From Propioniciclava coleopterorum (GTDB taxonomy: Bacteria > Actinomycetota > Actinomycetes > Propionibacteriales > Propionibacteriaceae): a stretch of DNA of 64,000 nt. Positions 9,224-18,543 of the stretch are shown here, piece by piece. Numbering within the stretch: the stretch's first letter is position 1; each line of letters opens with the position of its first letter. The position numbers and the translations under genes were made by a program. The notes under the pieces were generated by a model. It saw nothing but the letters and a program-made list of their open reading frames with translations, made no database searches and had not been told where the DNA came from. Location: NCBI RefSeq assembly GCF_011393335.1, contig NZ_CP049865.1, positions 1,568,722 through 1,632,721 on the forward strand. Reading direction: 5' to 3'.

Positions 9224-9650
9224 TGCCCAGAATGAAGCGGGACGAGCGGGGTCAGCCGCGGTCGAAGCCGTCATCGGCGTCCCCGCGCTGCTGCTGCTGG
9301 TCGGCCTGCTCGTCCTCGGTGGCCGCACCGCGATCGCCCAACAAGCCGTTCAGGCCGCCGCCGCGGACGCCGCTCGATCGGCCTCCATCGCCCGGACCCC
9401 GGCCGCAGCACGCAGCAATGCGAGCCATGCTGCCCACAGCAGCTTGGCCAACCAGGACCTCGACTGCGCCACCACTTCGGTGAGTGTCGACACCGCGGCG
9501 TTCGGCACCCCGGTGGGGACGCCGGGACAGGTGTCCACGACCGTGACCTGCGCGCTGCGACTGGACGACATCGGGCTGCCGGGACTCGGCGGCACCAAGA
9601 CCATCACTGCCACCATGTCCAGCCCCTTGGACACCTACCGGGGAAGGTGA
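9223..9650 (+). CDS. Second TadE/TadF-like pseudopilin, frameshifted as read
   Basis: It starts at the overlapping TAATG. The first 9 codons give MPRMKRDER. The expected continuation GSAAVEAVIGVPALLLLVGLLVLGG, a TadE-type N-helix with Glu, lies one base back. Adding one G to the G4 run at 9248-9251 restores the frame, which then stays open to TGA 9648-9650 (about 142 residues, with a Cys pair in DLDCATT and TVTCAL). Read literally, the frame ends at 9483 in a Cys/Ser/Pro-rich shadow. It is a minor pilin-like subunit of the same operon as its neighbours. Confidence 0.68.
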
Positions 9651-9654
9651 CCCC

Positions 9655-10089
9655 ATGACCGTTCGCACTCGACGTTGCCATGACGAGCGCGGCTCGGTGA
9701 GCGTCTGGCTCGCGTTGGCCGCATTGACGATGGTGTTGTGCGTCGGGATCGCCGTCGATCTCGGTGGTCACGTCCATGCCCAGCAGCGGGCCCGCAGTCT
9801 CGCCGCCCAAGCTGCCCGCACCGCCGGGGAGGAAGTCGCGGCCGCCCAAGCCGTCCGCGGCCAGACCCCGACCGTCGACGTCGCGGCCGCCAAGCAAGCT
9901 GCATCGGCCTACCTCGCTCAAGCCGGGGTCACGGGCAGCGTGGGTGTCCGGTCCGGGAACGTCCTGGAGGTCACCGTGACCGACAGCTACACCCCGATGT
10001 TCCTCACCTCGATCGGCGTGCGCTCCCTCACCGTCACCGGCCACTCCACGGCCCGACTGGTCCGCGCTGTGCAAGGCACCGAACGATGA
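9655..10089 (+). CDS. TadG-like pilus-assembly protein, short
   Basis: A 144-residue membrane protein with the N-terminal DERGSVSVWLALAALTMVLCVGIAVDLGG helix of TadG/Rv3655c-like proteins, followed by HAQQRARSLAAQAARTAGEE. It lacks the von Willebrand domain of full-length TadG, which is normal for actinobacterial helicase/TadG-like members. The stop overlaps the start of the LysM-BTAD gene (ATGA, 10086-10089). It is probably a minor pseudopilin or a membrane organiser of the pilus. Confidence 0.75.
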   Translation: MTVRTRRCHDERGSVSVWLALAALTMVLCVGIAVDLGGHVHAQQRARSLAAQAARTAGEEVAAAQAVRGQTPTVDVAAAKQAASAYLAQAGVTGSVGVRSGNVLEVTVTDSYTPMFLTSIGVRSLTVTGHSTARLVRAVQGTER

Positions 10090-13000
10090 TCCGGCAACGA
10101 CTCACCGGACTGGCCGCCACCGTGGGCATTGCCGTCCTGCTTGTCGGCCTGCCCGCCCTCCTGCTCCAAGTTGGCCTCGGCAACCTGCCGACCATCACCG
10201 ACTGGAGCGACGTGGTTGCCCTGCTCCTGCGACGCGATGACGGCACTCTCGCGCTGGTGGTGATCAAGGCCCTCGGCTGGGTCACGTGGGCGATGCTGGC
10301 AGGACTGATCCTCTTGGAGATCGTGACCCGGATCCGCGGCGTCCAACCCCGCGATCTACCCGGCCTCCACCTGCCGCAGGTCGCCGCCCGCCAGCTCGTC
10401 GCGGCCGCGGCGGCCCTGTTCGTTGCCCTGCCAGGCCCCACGCTCGCGTATGCCGATCCCCTCCCGGCGCCCACGTCCATCGTGACCGCGCCTCCCACGC
10501 CGCAGGTCACCGCCTCCCACACGGCGCCTCACACCGTCGAGGACACCGCGCCTCCGGTTCAGACCAGGCAGCACACCGTCAAGCGCGGCGAGTCGCTGTG
10601 GTCGATCGCAGCCGCCGAACTCGGCAACGGACGCCGCTACACCGAGATCGCCGCCCTCAACACCCGCCTCCTCGACGGCAAGGGAGACGACTTCCTTCGT
10701 GCCGGCTGGGTCCTGGCCCTCCCCGTCGGCGGCACCGACTCCACCACCAACCAAGCTCCCACCGAGACCTACACGGTTCGCGAGGGCGACACCCTCAGCG
10801 AGATCGCCCACGACCACCTCGGCGACGCCCAAGCGTTCCCCAAGATCGTCGAGGCGTCCCGGACCATCACGCAACCCGGCGGCCGCCACCTCACCAACCC
10901 TGACGTCATCGACGTCGGCTGGACCTTGGCGATCCCTCAGCCGAGACCCGACACTGGCCAGAATCTGGCACCAGTTGCACCACCCACCCAACCGACGCGC
11001 GACGCGGTGACTCCGGAGCCGGTCGTGGAAGAGCCAGTCACGCACGAGCTCCCCGCGCCAGCTGAACCGGCGGTGATGCCTGCAGCATCGCCCATCCCGT
11101 CCGCCCCCGAACCGGCGCCGGTGCAGACGACCCGAGCCGTCGAGGCGGCCGACACCTCCACCGTGACCGTGGACGAGGCGGCACCCATTCCCGGCTGGCT
11201 GGTGCCCGGGCTGGTCGGTGCGGGCAGCCTCCTGGCCGGATCTCTCTGGGTGGCGTTGGGCCACCGCCGTGCCGCACAACTGCGCGCCCGGCGTCCCGGC
11301 CGGATGATCGCCACCCCGCCCCCCGCACTCGACCCGATCGACAAGACGCTGCGTACCGAAGGTGCCTCGGCCGCGCTGGACGTCGCCTTCCTCGACGAAG
11401 CACTCCGGCGCCTGGCGTCCCGTCGCGGTCGAGCCGGCGAGCCCATGCCTCACCTCGCCGCCGTGGAACAGGCCGACGACGTGATCCGGCTGCATCTCGC
11501 CGACCCGGCCGACCTACGCGAACCCTGGCGGCACGCCCCGGACCGGCTGCGCTGGGAACTCCCTATCCAGAGCGACCTCGTCGAGGTGGGTCCGCTCGAC
11601 GGTGCACTACCCGCGCCCTACCCGCAGCTGGTCACCCTCGGCCTGGACGAGGGCGGCCACCGCTGGCTGTACAACCTCGAAGAGGCCGGCGTCCTTCGTG
11701 TCATCGGCGACCCCGATCGGGCACGCGACTTCGTCCGCCACGCCGCAGCTGAGCTCGCGGTCCACCCCTGGACCCGAGACGTCCACGTCGAATGCGTGGG
11801 CATCGCTGCCGAAGCCGTCGCCTTCAACCGACGACGCGTCCGCCACCACGACACGGCCGACATCACCGCTCACGTCATTGCCGACACCGTCGCCATGATC
11901 GACCGCACTCGCGAAGCCGGTCTGGACATCCACACCGGCCGCGCCACTCTGCTGGACGACCCCCTGTGGGACAGCCGGCTCCTCCTCCTGGACACAGACC
12001 GCACCGACCTCACCGAACAACTGGCCCGTCTCCTCAACGACCAACCCCGCCAGACAGGCACCGCGCTCATGATGATCGACGTCGACGGAGGTCACGAAGA
12101 CATCGACGCTGAGGTGCTCCGGGTCACAGGTGACGGCCGCCTTCAGCTGCCCGGGGTCGGGCTCACGCTGACCGCCGCCGGGCTCACCGCACGGGATACG
12201 GCCGGGTGCGCCGCGATCTTCGCCCAAGCCGACGAGCCCGACGTCGAGTACCCCCAGCACCCCGAACCTGCCGAGGGATGGAGGGCCCACACCAACCAAG
12301 CAGGCCAACTGTTGCCGGAGCACATCGTCGCGCGTGACCAAGTCCCTGACGAGCCTGTCACCAACGTGCTGCCCGAGATCGATGAGGTCTACGTCGACGC
12401 CGCGGCCGTCACTCCTGACGACCTGACCGCCCTCGCCCCCCACATCCCCGAGAGCGTCCGCGAGCTGGTTGAACAAGACGACCCGACCCTCGACGACGAC
12501 GTCAGCACGTGGTTCGATCCGAGCTGCGACCTGCCCAAGCTGATGCTGCTGGGTCCCCTCACCGTCCGGGTCGCCCCCACCGGGACGCCAACCGCAGCCG
12601 TGGACCGCAAACCCTACTTCAGCGAACTGCTCGCGTTCCTGGCCACCCGCCCGCACGGCGCTACCACTGAGGAAGTCGCCGACGCCATGGGCATCCCCTC
12701 CGGACGCGTCCGCAAGGACGTCCTCGCCCTCCGCACCTGGCTGGGCGTCAACCCGCGCACCGGCCGTCCGCACGTGCCCGACAGCCGCCAAACCACAGCA
12801 GCGAGCGTCCGAGGACGAGCTGCTTATCAAGTCGAAGACCTTCTGGTCGACGCGGACCTGTTCCGTCGCCTCCGCGCGCGGGGTGAGGCGCGAGGTTCTG
12901 CCGGCCTGGACGACCTTCGTCGGGCCCTGAGTCTCGTCAGCGGCACGCCATTCGGACAACTCCGCCGGAACGGTGGCACCTGGCTCAGCGAAGGGCAGCG

Positions 13001-13331
13001 GCTCGACCAGGTCCTCCTGTGCTCGATCGTCGACGTTACCCACCTCGTCACGACTGCCAGCCTCGCCCTGGGCGACCACGCCGCGGCCCAAAAAGCTGCC
13101 CAGCTCGCCGTCCGTGTCGCGCCAGCCGAGGAGACCGCCCAGCTGGATCTCGCCGCCGCGCTTGCGTCCCAAGGACACCATCGCGCCGCCGAACAACTGC
13201 TCCGCGAGAACGTCTTCGACCGCAGCGACGACGAAGATGAGGCCCCTACCGAGATCCCCGCCCGCACCGAACAGATCATCGACAACAACCCCAAGTGGCT
13301 CGCCCGTCGAAGCACCAGAGCGTCAGCCTGA
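10086..13331 (+). CDS. LysM-BTAD membrane regulator at the end of the Tad locus
   Basis: A 1081-residue protein. The N-terminus has two or three membrane segments (about residues 8-30, 60-80 and 100-120). Two LysM repeats follow (about 160-210, QHTVKRGESLWSIA; about 228-280, YTVREGDTLSEIA), then a Pro-rich linker and another membrane helix (about 369-390, GWLVPGLVGAGSLLAGSLWVAL). A large cytoplasmic part ends in a winged-helix plus BTAD-like region (about 815-1065). LysM would bind peptidoglycan outside while BTAD domains occur in SARP-type regulators, so it could connect cell-wall or pilus status to a cytoplasmic output. The overlap with the TadG-like gene places it in the operon. Proteins of this architecture accompany Tad loci in actinobacteria; their function is unproven. 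Confidence 0.78.
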   Translation: MIRQRLTGLAATVGIAVLLVGLPALLLQVGLGNLPTITDWSDVVALLLRRDDGTLALVVIKALGWVTWAMLAGLILLEIVTRIRGVQPRDLPGLHLPQVAARQLVAAAAALFVALPGPTLAYADPLPAPTSIVTAPPTPQVTASHTAPHTVEDTAPPVQTRQHTVKRGESLWSIAAAELGNGRRYTEIAALNTRLLDGKGDDFLRAGWVLALPVGGTDSTTNQAPTETYTVREGDTLSEIAHDHLGDAQAFPKIVEASRTITQPGGRHLTNPDVIDVGWTLAIPQPRPDTGQNLAPVAPPTQPTRDAVTPEPVVEEPVTHELPAPAEPAVMPAASPIPSAPEPAPVQTTRAVEAADTSTVTVDEAAPIPGWLVPGLVGAGSLLAGSLWVALGHRRAAQLRARRPGRMIATPPPALDPIDKTLRTEGASAALDVAFLDEALRRLASRRGRAGEPMPHLAAVEQADDVIRLHLADPADLREPWRHAPDRLRWELPIQSDLVEVGPLDGALPAPYPQLVTLGLDEGGHRWLYNLEEAGVLRVIGDPDRARDFVRHAAAELAVHPWTRDVHVECVGIAAEAVAFNRRRVRHHDTADITAHVIADTVAMIDRTREAGLDIHTGRATLLDDPLWDSRLLLLDTDRTDLTEQLARLLNDQPRQTGTALMMIDVDGGHEDIDAEVLRVTGDGRLQLPGVGLTLTAAGLTARDTAGCAAIFAQADEPDVEYPQHPEPAEGWRAHTNQAGQLLPEHIVARDQVPDEPVTNVLPEIDEVYVDAAAVTPDDLTALAPHIPESVRELVEQDDPTLDDDVSTWFDPSCDLPKLMLLGPLTVRVAPTGTPTAAVDRKPYFSELLAFLATRPHGATTEEVADAMGIPSGRVRKDVLALRTWLGVNPRTGRPHVPDSRQTTAASVRGRAAYQVEDLLVDADLFRRLRARGEARGSAGLDDLRRALSLVSGTPFGQLRRNGGTWLSEGQRLDQVLLCSIVDVTHLVTTASLALGDHAAAQKAAQLAVRVAPAEETAQLDLAAALASQGHHRAAEQLLRENVFDRSDDEDEAPTEIPARTEQIIDNNPKWLARRSTRASA

Positions 13332-13707
13332 TGAGCGGGCTGCCATGGATGGGCCCTCCTACCCCTGCATCGGGACGCCGTTAGCGTCATCGCACGCACC
13401 GGCAACGCCCAAATCGGGATCACTGGATGGGCGGCGTGCGAGGTGGCCCAGATGGGGGAACGAGCAGCAGCCAGGAAGCCAGGCGCCCCTCGCGGCCGCG
13501 CTCGAATCCCGACATTCGACGCCCCCGAGCGGGATCGCCTGCCGCGTGTAGTCTCGTGGGGTCAGCGGCGCGCCCTGTGTGTTCTCCTGGGGGTGGGTAG
13601 GACCCGGGGCGCCGTCGCTGGCCACCCACGCTGACCGTCCACCATCTCGGAGAGGTGAGGATGACGTCTCCCCCGCACGGCGTTTCCGTTCGCCACGGCG
13701 AACGACG
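13332..13707 (+). other. Intergenic stretch without a recognisable gene
   Basis: No convincing reading frame, RNA or repeat is visible. A strong ribosome-site-like GGAGAGGTGAGG (13649-13660) precedes an ATG at 13661 that runs for only about 22 codons before TGA. One extra C in the C5 run at 13670-13674 would fuse this ATG to the following large gene, so the start of that gene may lie here. Confidence 0.4.
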
Positions 13708-15114
13708 ATGGCCATGCGCACGGTGATCGGCGCGGACGGCGTCCGACACCCGGTCAGCGCGGAGGTGGAGGAGTTCCTCGCCGGTCTGGATGACCTGTCG
13801 GTGCGCGAGCTTGTGCTGGTGTTGGCGTCCTACAGTCCCGAGGCCATGCGCGCGCTGCAGCTGCTGGCCACCCCCGACAACACCCACGTCGAAACCGAGC
13901 TCGTCAGGATGGTCGACGCCGCCATCTCGGGCGTCGACCTCGATTATGGCGATCCCTTCTCCTATGACGAGGACGATGATGACGGCATCACAGCCGTGGA
14001 CGAGGTCCTCGACGAGTTGGAACGCCACCTCGACCAGGGCGCACACCCCATTGTCGGACAGGTGCTGGAGCACCTCCTCGCCCGGATCGGCGACCTGGGT
14101 CAGTCAAGCGACAACGCTGGCGCACTCGTGGGTGTCGCCGAGCGCGCCTGCGAACTGTATGCCCGCGCAGTGGAGGGACACCCCGACCCCACCGCGCTGG
14201 CCCGCTGGATACTCGGGTTCCGGATGGAGTACGGCTGGCCGTCCTTGACTCTGGCTACCGTCGCCCACGCCCTGGACGACCCGGCCTGGGTGGCCTACCG
14301 CGACAGGGTCGCCGCACTCGCTGGTAACGCGCCGGCGGGTGACCCGTACCGCGATGAGGTGGCGGCCATGCTGCTGGAACTGGCCGACCACGATGGGGAC
14401 ACCGACGCCGCTGTCACCCTGCTGTCGTGTGGACCCACCCCCTATTACGGGGAGATCGTGGGCCGGCTCCAGGCCGCCGGACAGACGGCGTTGGCCCTGC
14501 ACTGGCTCGACCGTGCCGTCGCAGCCCACGCCGTCGGCCACCCATGGCAGGCCTTGCACACCACGGTTTCCGCGCCGGTCGCGACCCGCGCCTACCTGGA
14601 CGCGGGGCGTCCCGACGCAGCCCTCGCGGTGGCCCGAGACCAGTTCGCCGTCGACCTCAGCGAGACCGCCTACCGCCTGTTGTGCGCGGTCGCCGACGAG
14701 TCAGGCGACCTGGCCGAACAACGCACTTGGGCCATCGAGGAGGCCACCAGCCGCGCGGGCGCCGGCGGCCACCATTTGATCTGGCTCCACCTGAGCGACG
14801 GGAACCTCACCGACGCCTGGGCAGCAGCGGACGCCCACGGTGCCGGTCAGGCCTGGCGCGAACTCGTGGACGCCTCCGAGGACGACTACCCCCTCCGCGC
14901 CGCACGGTTGTGCCTGGCCCAAGCAGAGGCGCAACTCACCACTCCGAACTCGAAGCAGTACCCGTCAATCGTCGCTCTGCTGGTGCGGGCGCGCTCCCTG
15001 TACGACAAGGCCGGGCACAACGAGGAAGCAGTCAGCCACCTCATCAGGCTGCGCGAGGCCTACCGGCGCCGACCTGCCCTCATGGCAGAACTCAACCGCG
15101 CCCACCTGCCCTGA
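13708..15114 (+). CDS. Hypothetical helical-repeat protein
   Basis: A soluble protein of about 468 residues, rich in Ala/Leu/Asp helices that look like a TPR-type solenoid (for example RLQAAGQTALALHWLDRAVAAHA and AYLDAGRPDAALAVARDQFAVDL). An acidic patch (SYDEDDDDG) lies near residue 90. I do not recognise a characterised family. Similar proteins occur beside SWIM-zinc-finger genes, but none is visible here. The ATG at 13708 is the first clear start in frame. A better ribosome site serves ATG 13661 in another frame, and a one-base loss would make that the true start. It ends in a normal stop at 15114 with no partner gene on the same strand. Confidence 0.6.
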   Translation: MAMRTVIGADGVRHPVSAEVEEFLAGLDDLSVRELVLVLASYSPEAMRALQLLATPDNTHVETELVRMVDAAISGVDLDYGDPFSYDEDDDDGITAVDEVLDELERHLDQGAHPIVGQVLEHLLARIGDLGQSSDNAGALVGVAERACELYARAVEGHPDPTALARWILGFRMEYGWPSLTLATVAHALDDPAWVAYRDRVAALAGNAPAGDPYRDEVAAMLLELADHDGDTDAAVTLLSCGPTPYYGEIVGRLQAAGQTALALHWLDRAVAAHAVGHPWQALHTTVSAPVATRAYLDAGRPDAALAVARDQFAVDLSETAYRLLCAVADESGDLAEQRTWAIEEATSRAGAGGHHLIWLHLSDGNLTDAWAAADAHGAGQAWRELVDASEDDYPLRAARLCLAQAEAQLTTPNSKQYPSIVALLVRARSLYDKAGHNEEAVSHLIRLREAYRRRPALMAELNRAHLP

Positions 15115-15234
15115 TGACCCCCCGCGCCACACCCACCAGGCTGTATTCCCGCACCAGGATCCGCGGCGTGTGTGACTCTCCCACGCGCGGCGCGGCGCGG
15201 CGCTGCGGATGCGAGTGGTCGCTGTCGTGCTCCG

Positions 15235-15612
15235 CTATCGCCGGCGGGCCACCTCGGCCCGGAGCGCGCGCGGCCCGAGAGTCGTCACGCCGAGGGGATC
15301 GAGCCGTGACAACAGGCCACGGTCGGCCGATGCCACCGTGACTGCGTCGCCGCTTGCCGTGTGGTCGCGGCACTGTGCGACGACTTCGTCGTCCCCCACA
15401 CCTGGCGCGTGCACGGTGGTGACACCCGCAACCTCGCCCTCCGGCACGCCAGCTCCAGCGCTCCCCTCAAGCACCAGGACGACCCAGTCGAACGACAGGT
15501 CCGCGTTCTGGAGCCCAGCATGGAGCCTCGCAGCCGCCCCCGCCCGGTCACGCCACCAACCGTCGGGGACAGAACCAACGACATTCGCCCCGTCAACCAC
15601 CAAGACCTTCAC
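15235..15612 (-). CDS. NYN-domain (PIN-like) putative ribonuclease, YacP-like
   Basis: A protein of about 125 residues beginning with GTG, VKVLVVDGANVVGSVPDGWWRDR, and ending near VTVASADRGLLSRLDPLGVTTLG. The early VDGANV aspartate and the late SADRGLL aspartate are the two landmark motifs of NYN/PIN-like nucleases, which use acidic residues to bind metal and cut RNA. A GGAAGG ribosome site lies just upstream on the minus strand. The reading frame stays open far upstream of this start, but the upstream residues look non-coding, so GTG at 15612 is preferred. It is a single gene, convergent to the solenoid protein and divergent from the DoxX gene. Confidence 0.72.
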   Translation of the reverse strand: MKVLVVDGANVVGSVPDGWWRDRAGAAARLHAGLQNADLSFDWVVLVLEGSAGAGVPEGEVAGVTTVHAPGVGDDEVVAQCRDHTASGDAVTVASADRGLLSRLDPLGVTTLGPRALRAEVARRR

Positions 15613-15786
15613 CGGACGATCCTTCCACCTGATCCTCCACACCAGGAGCGGCTGATCAGGTCGTTGGCCGTCACCGTGAGATCCCGCTGATCTGGCGCCT
15701 CCGAGGTCCCACAGACGGTACGTCAGGGCCCCGCCAGGCGAGTGCGGATCCATGCCGAAAGTGCCAACCACCGCGATACTTCGGGG

Positions 15787-16248
15787 ATGGACTCCAAGTC
15801 GCCGCGCTCGGCCGAATCGCTCCAAGGCCGGTCCTCCCCGCTCAGGACCGGGGGTCGCTTTCTGCTCGGCGGGTTCTTGGCGACTGCCGGGATCGGTCAC
15901 CTCACCAGCCTGCGGCAGGAGTTCCAGGCTCAGGTGCCGCCGTGGATCCCGCTGGACCCCGACTTCGTCGTCGTTGCCTCTGGCGTGGTCGAGGTCGGAC
16001 TCGGGGCCGTGCTTCTCTTGGCGCCGCGTGCCCTGCGTCCGGCGCTCGGCTGGGCGACGGCGGCGTTCTTCGTGGCTGTCTTCCCGGGCAACGTCGCGCA
16101 GTACCTGACCCGTCGAGACGCCTTCGGGCTCAACAGTGACGAGGCACGACTGGTGAGGCTCTTCTTCCAGCCGGTCCTCGTGGCTTGGGCATTGTGGGCG
16201 ACCGGAGCTTGGAACGCATGGCGGACCTCTCTCCGTGCGAACCGCTGA
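15787..16248 (+). CDS. DoxX-like small membrane protein
   Basis: A protein of about 153 residues with four predicted membrane helices (GGRFLLGGFLATAGIGHLT, FVVVASGVVEVGLGAVLLLAP, LGWATAAFFVAVFPGNVAQYL and LFFQPVLVAWALWATGAW). The R-F-x-x-G-x-x-x-x-x-G-I-x-H pattern and the PGN motif are typical of the DoxX/YphA-like group, whose members have poorly defined redox-linked roles. The ATG at 15787 gives the compact family length; a GTG at 15742 would add 15 residues. No operon partner is evident. Confidence 0.72.
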   Translation: MDSKSPRSAESLQGRSSPLRTGGRFLLGGFLATAGIGHLTSLRQEFQAQVPPWIPLDPDFVVVASGVVEVGLGAVLLLAPRALRPALGWATAAFFVAVFPGNVAQYLTRRDAFGLNSDEARLVRLFFQPVLVAWALWATGAWNAWRTSLRANR

Positions 16249-16422
16249 CACCAACGAACGCTGCGCCCGTCGGGCAGGACCAGCCCACCAGACCCCGATC
16301 GAGTGAGGAACCGCGCGCCCGCAGCGGCAGAAGCGGTCGTTCGGAGCGGGCAAGTGGCCGTCGCTGTGACTTGGATGCCTCCGGAGGAGCTGCCGATAGA
16401 GTGCGGTCGAGAGGGAGGCCCG

Positions 16423-17549
16423 ATGCCGCGTCGTGTGTTGGTAACGCGCTCTGAGCAGTCGTTCGACCTGATTGAAGCGCCCGCGCCGAGCGAGCACCAC
16501 CTCCAGGAGGTAGTGAAGACGAGCCCCCAATTGATTCCGGCTGACGACCTCGGGCTCGACGGGGATCTCTTGGTGGTGGGCAGGGAGACGAGTCTCGCCT
16601 CGGGCTATATCGATCTGCTTTGTTTGGCGAGGTCAGGTGACCTGGTGCTTGTCGAATTCAAGACCGGCCCGCAGAACCCTGATTTCCGCCATGCCTTGGC
16701 GCAGGCGATCGACTATGGCTCGGATCTATGGCGTCTCAGCGTCGAGGACTTCGACCGCGGCGTGGTTCAACGGTATCTCGCCGGCGGGAGAGTGGACGCG
16801 GCCTTCCGCGGTGCACGAACGTTGTCCGAGGCGATCGAGCGGACCTCATGGGACCTGACCAGTGATGATCGAACGGCGCTCTTCGAACGGCTCACCGAGG
16901 TGCTCCAAACAGGCGATTTCGCCTTTGTTATCGCCGCGCAGCGATTCACCGACTCGATGAAGAACAGCCTCGACTACCTTAACGCCACCATGCGACGCGG
17001 GCGCTTCACCTCGTGGAGGTGATCCAGCTGACCGGCGCAGAGCTCATCGCACACGCCACCCAGGTCGTTGCAGCACCAGCACGCTGGAACGCTGCCCGAT
17101 CAACAACAGAAGGCGCAAGGAAGGATGTCGAGGAGGCCGAGTACCTCTCCAGCATCGGAGATCCCGCATACCGCGACGCGGTTCGCAGCATCATCGCACG
17201 GTGCGAGACCCTCGGCATTGAGGTGAAGTGGCGCTCACGCGGAGCGGCGCTGCGCATCGACACACCTGATCGCCGCCAACCACTCGCGATCGGGTGGGTG
17301 CTTTCCGAAGGGAGCCATTGGCAAGCGGCGCGGTACGTCACCCTCGGCGTAGACCCGACGTCGCTGGCACAGACCCCGTCCGTCGCCAACGCCGTCCTCG
17401 CGTACGCCGAGCGTGTGAAGTCGATCCCAGGAGGGGTAGCGCCAAAGAGCGCACTCAACGCAGCAACGTTCCCTCCGGCAGTCCTGCCGGGAGTGCTTGG
17501 CGAAGTGGACGGCGCACTCACAGCGCTCGTCGAACAGCTCGGCGCCTAG
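16423..17549 (+). CDS. NucS/DUF91-like PDDEXK protein, frameshifted as read
   Basis: The N-terminal half carries a PDDEXK-type nuclease core (SGYIDLLCLARSGDLVLVEFKTG, with the Asp and E-x-K pair near residues 65-82), as in NucS-type and DUF91 endonucleases. Read literally, it ends at 17022 just after YLNATMRRGRF. The next frame, from 17013, continues with LVEVIQLTGAELIAHATQVV to 17549. Family members usually read through this point as N-x(6-9)-F-x-L-V-E-V, so one missing base near 17002-17006 is likely and the two halves form one protein of about 375 residues. A GAGGGAGG site precedes ATG 16423. Base composition is slightly less GC-rich than its neighbours. Function may be DNA repair or defence; there is no clear partner. 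Confidence 0.62.
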
Positions 17550-17733
17550 CGGCAGCACCCAAGCTCCGGAGTGCGTCTGGCGCCCGTGGCGCCGGGCCGC
17601 GGTGGTGCGGGTGCGGCCAATCTCAGAAGCGGCCATGACTGGCTCCAAGCTCTCCAGGGCGGAATCTTGTACGGGAAGACTAAGCATGGATCTTGGGGAT
17701 TTCGAGCCCCATCCCTTCCGAACGTTACCACAT

Positions 17734-17754
17734 CTACACCGTTTAGCGGTATAG
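17734..17754. promoter_or_regulatory. Imperfect inverted repeat before a winged-helix regulator
   Basis: CTACACCG (17734-17741), a 5-bp spacer and CGGTATAG (17747-17754) form arms matching at 7 of 8 positions, 55-75 bp before the regulator start. A TATAGAT stretch at its right arm could be a -10 element. An autoregulatory operator is inferred. Confidence 0.4.
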
Positions 17755-17808
17755 ATTGCTGATCGTGTCTCGTCTCCCCTTGCCGCGGACCACTGAAACA
17801 ATGGGCGC

Positions 17809-18156
17809 GTGCCTGCCTACTCCGACGCCCCGCTCCCTGTCGGGTTGGACGCGTTGGTCGGCATGGGCATGAACCGCGTCAAGCTCGCCATCGCCGTCGC
17901 GCTGGCTGAGCACGGCGGCACCCTGAGTACCCCCGGCCTGGTCGCTGCGCTGGAGGGAACCGTCGCCGGCACCACGATCGTTCGCAATCTCCATGAACTC
18001 GAAGACCACGGCTACGTCAGCGGCGACCCTCCCCTCAGGGACCGCCGACGGCGCCTCACGCGCTGGACGCTCAACAACGCCAAGCTCCACGCGGACCTAC
18101 GGGCGCTCATCCAGGCCACCACACCTTCCGCCCAATCCCCGACTGCGGCAGGTTGA
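17809..18156 (+). CDS. Winged-helix DNA-binding protein, MarR/PadR-like
   Basis: A 115-residue protein beginning with GTG. The segment VKLAIAVALAEHGGTLSTPGLVAALEGTVAGTTIVRNLHELEDHGYVSGDPPLRDRRRRLTRWTLN reads as helix-helix-recognition helix-wing. The basic RDRRRR wing is typical of MarR-type regulators. No ligand-binding or metal-binding Cys/His cluster is visible. An imperfect palindrome lies 55-75 bp upstream and may be its own operator. It stands alone between the NucS-like gene and the excisionase-like gene. It may be a small regulator of the mobile region; the target is unknown. Confidence 0.7.
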   Translation: MPAYSDAPLPVGLDALVGMGMNRVKLAIAVALAEHGGTLSTPGLVAALEGTVAGTTIVRNLHELEDHGYVSGDPPLRDRRRRLTRWTLNNAKLHADLRALIQATTPSAQSPTAAG

Positions 18157-18504
18157 CGGGCGGCCGGGTGCAGTTCCAATCACCGAACGGGAACCGGTGC
18201 GTGCGAGTTGGGCTACGGACGCCGCCTGCCCCCCGACGCAAACGGCCTAACTCCTTCTTCACAAGGCGTGACGTTCGCGTGAGGCCGTGCCCAGCGACAG
18301 GGCGGTTGTTGGGCACGGTCACCGGGCCAGCCGTCCGGCACAAGAACGGCCTGGCCTTGACCTTGGTGCCGTTAAGGCCTCGCGGTGCGCGCAACCCCGC
18401 TCCCACAAGGGATGACTGCTCGTCGCTCGCCCAGGAAGCGACCTGGGGAGTCATCGGAGACCGAGCCGGGGCTGCGGCCAGGAGTTCGTCGAGCTGGTCT
18501 TGTG
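18157..18504. other. Intergenic stretch, nothing recognised
   Basis: Both strands were read and no frame with protein-like composition, tRNA or tandem repeat was found. The only structured element is the long inverted repeat that follows at 18505. Confidence 0.4.
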
Positions 18505-18538
18505 TCCCTAGAGGCCCACGTGGGCCCAGAAAGGGACA
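18505..18538. repeat. Long nested palindrome just before the excisionase-like gene
   Basis: Outer arms GTCCCT (18505-18510) and AGGGAC (18533-18538) flank a perfect 14-bp palindrome GGCCCACGTGGGCC (18514-18527). The element ends 5 bp before the ATG at 18544. It could be an operator for the HTH protein or an mRNA hairpin masking its ribosome site (AAAGGGAC lies within the right arm). Confidence 0.6.
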
Positions 18539-18543
18539 GCGCC

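Noticed and set aside
15613-16530. Upstream extension of the NYN-domain frame on the minus strand
   Set aside because: The composition is Arg/Gly-rich without domain features and it overlaps the DoxX gene; the GTG at 15612 has a good ribosome site and begins with the conserved motif.
18107-18454. A 115-residue minus-strand frame
   Set aside because: No ribosome site, no domain features and mixed composition; it overlaps the regulator's 3' end.
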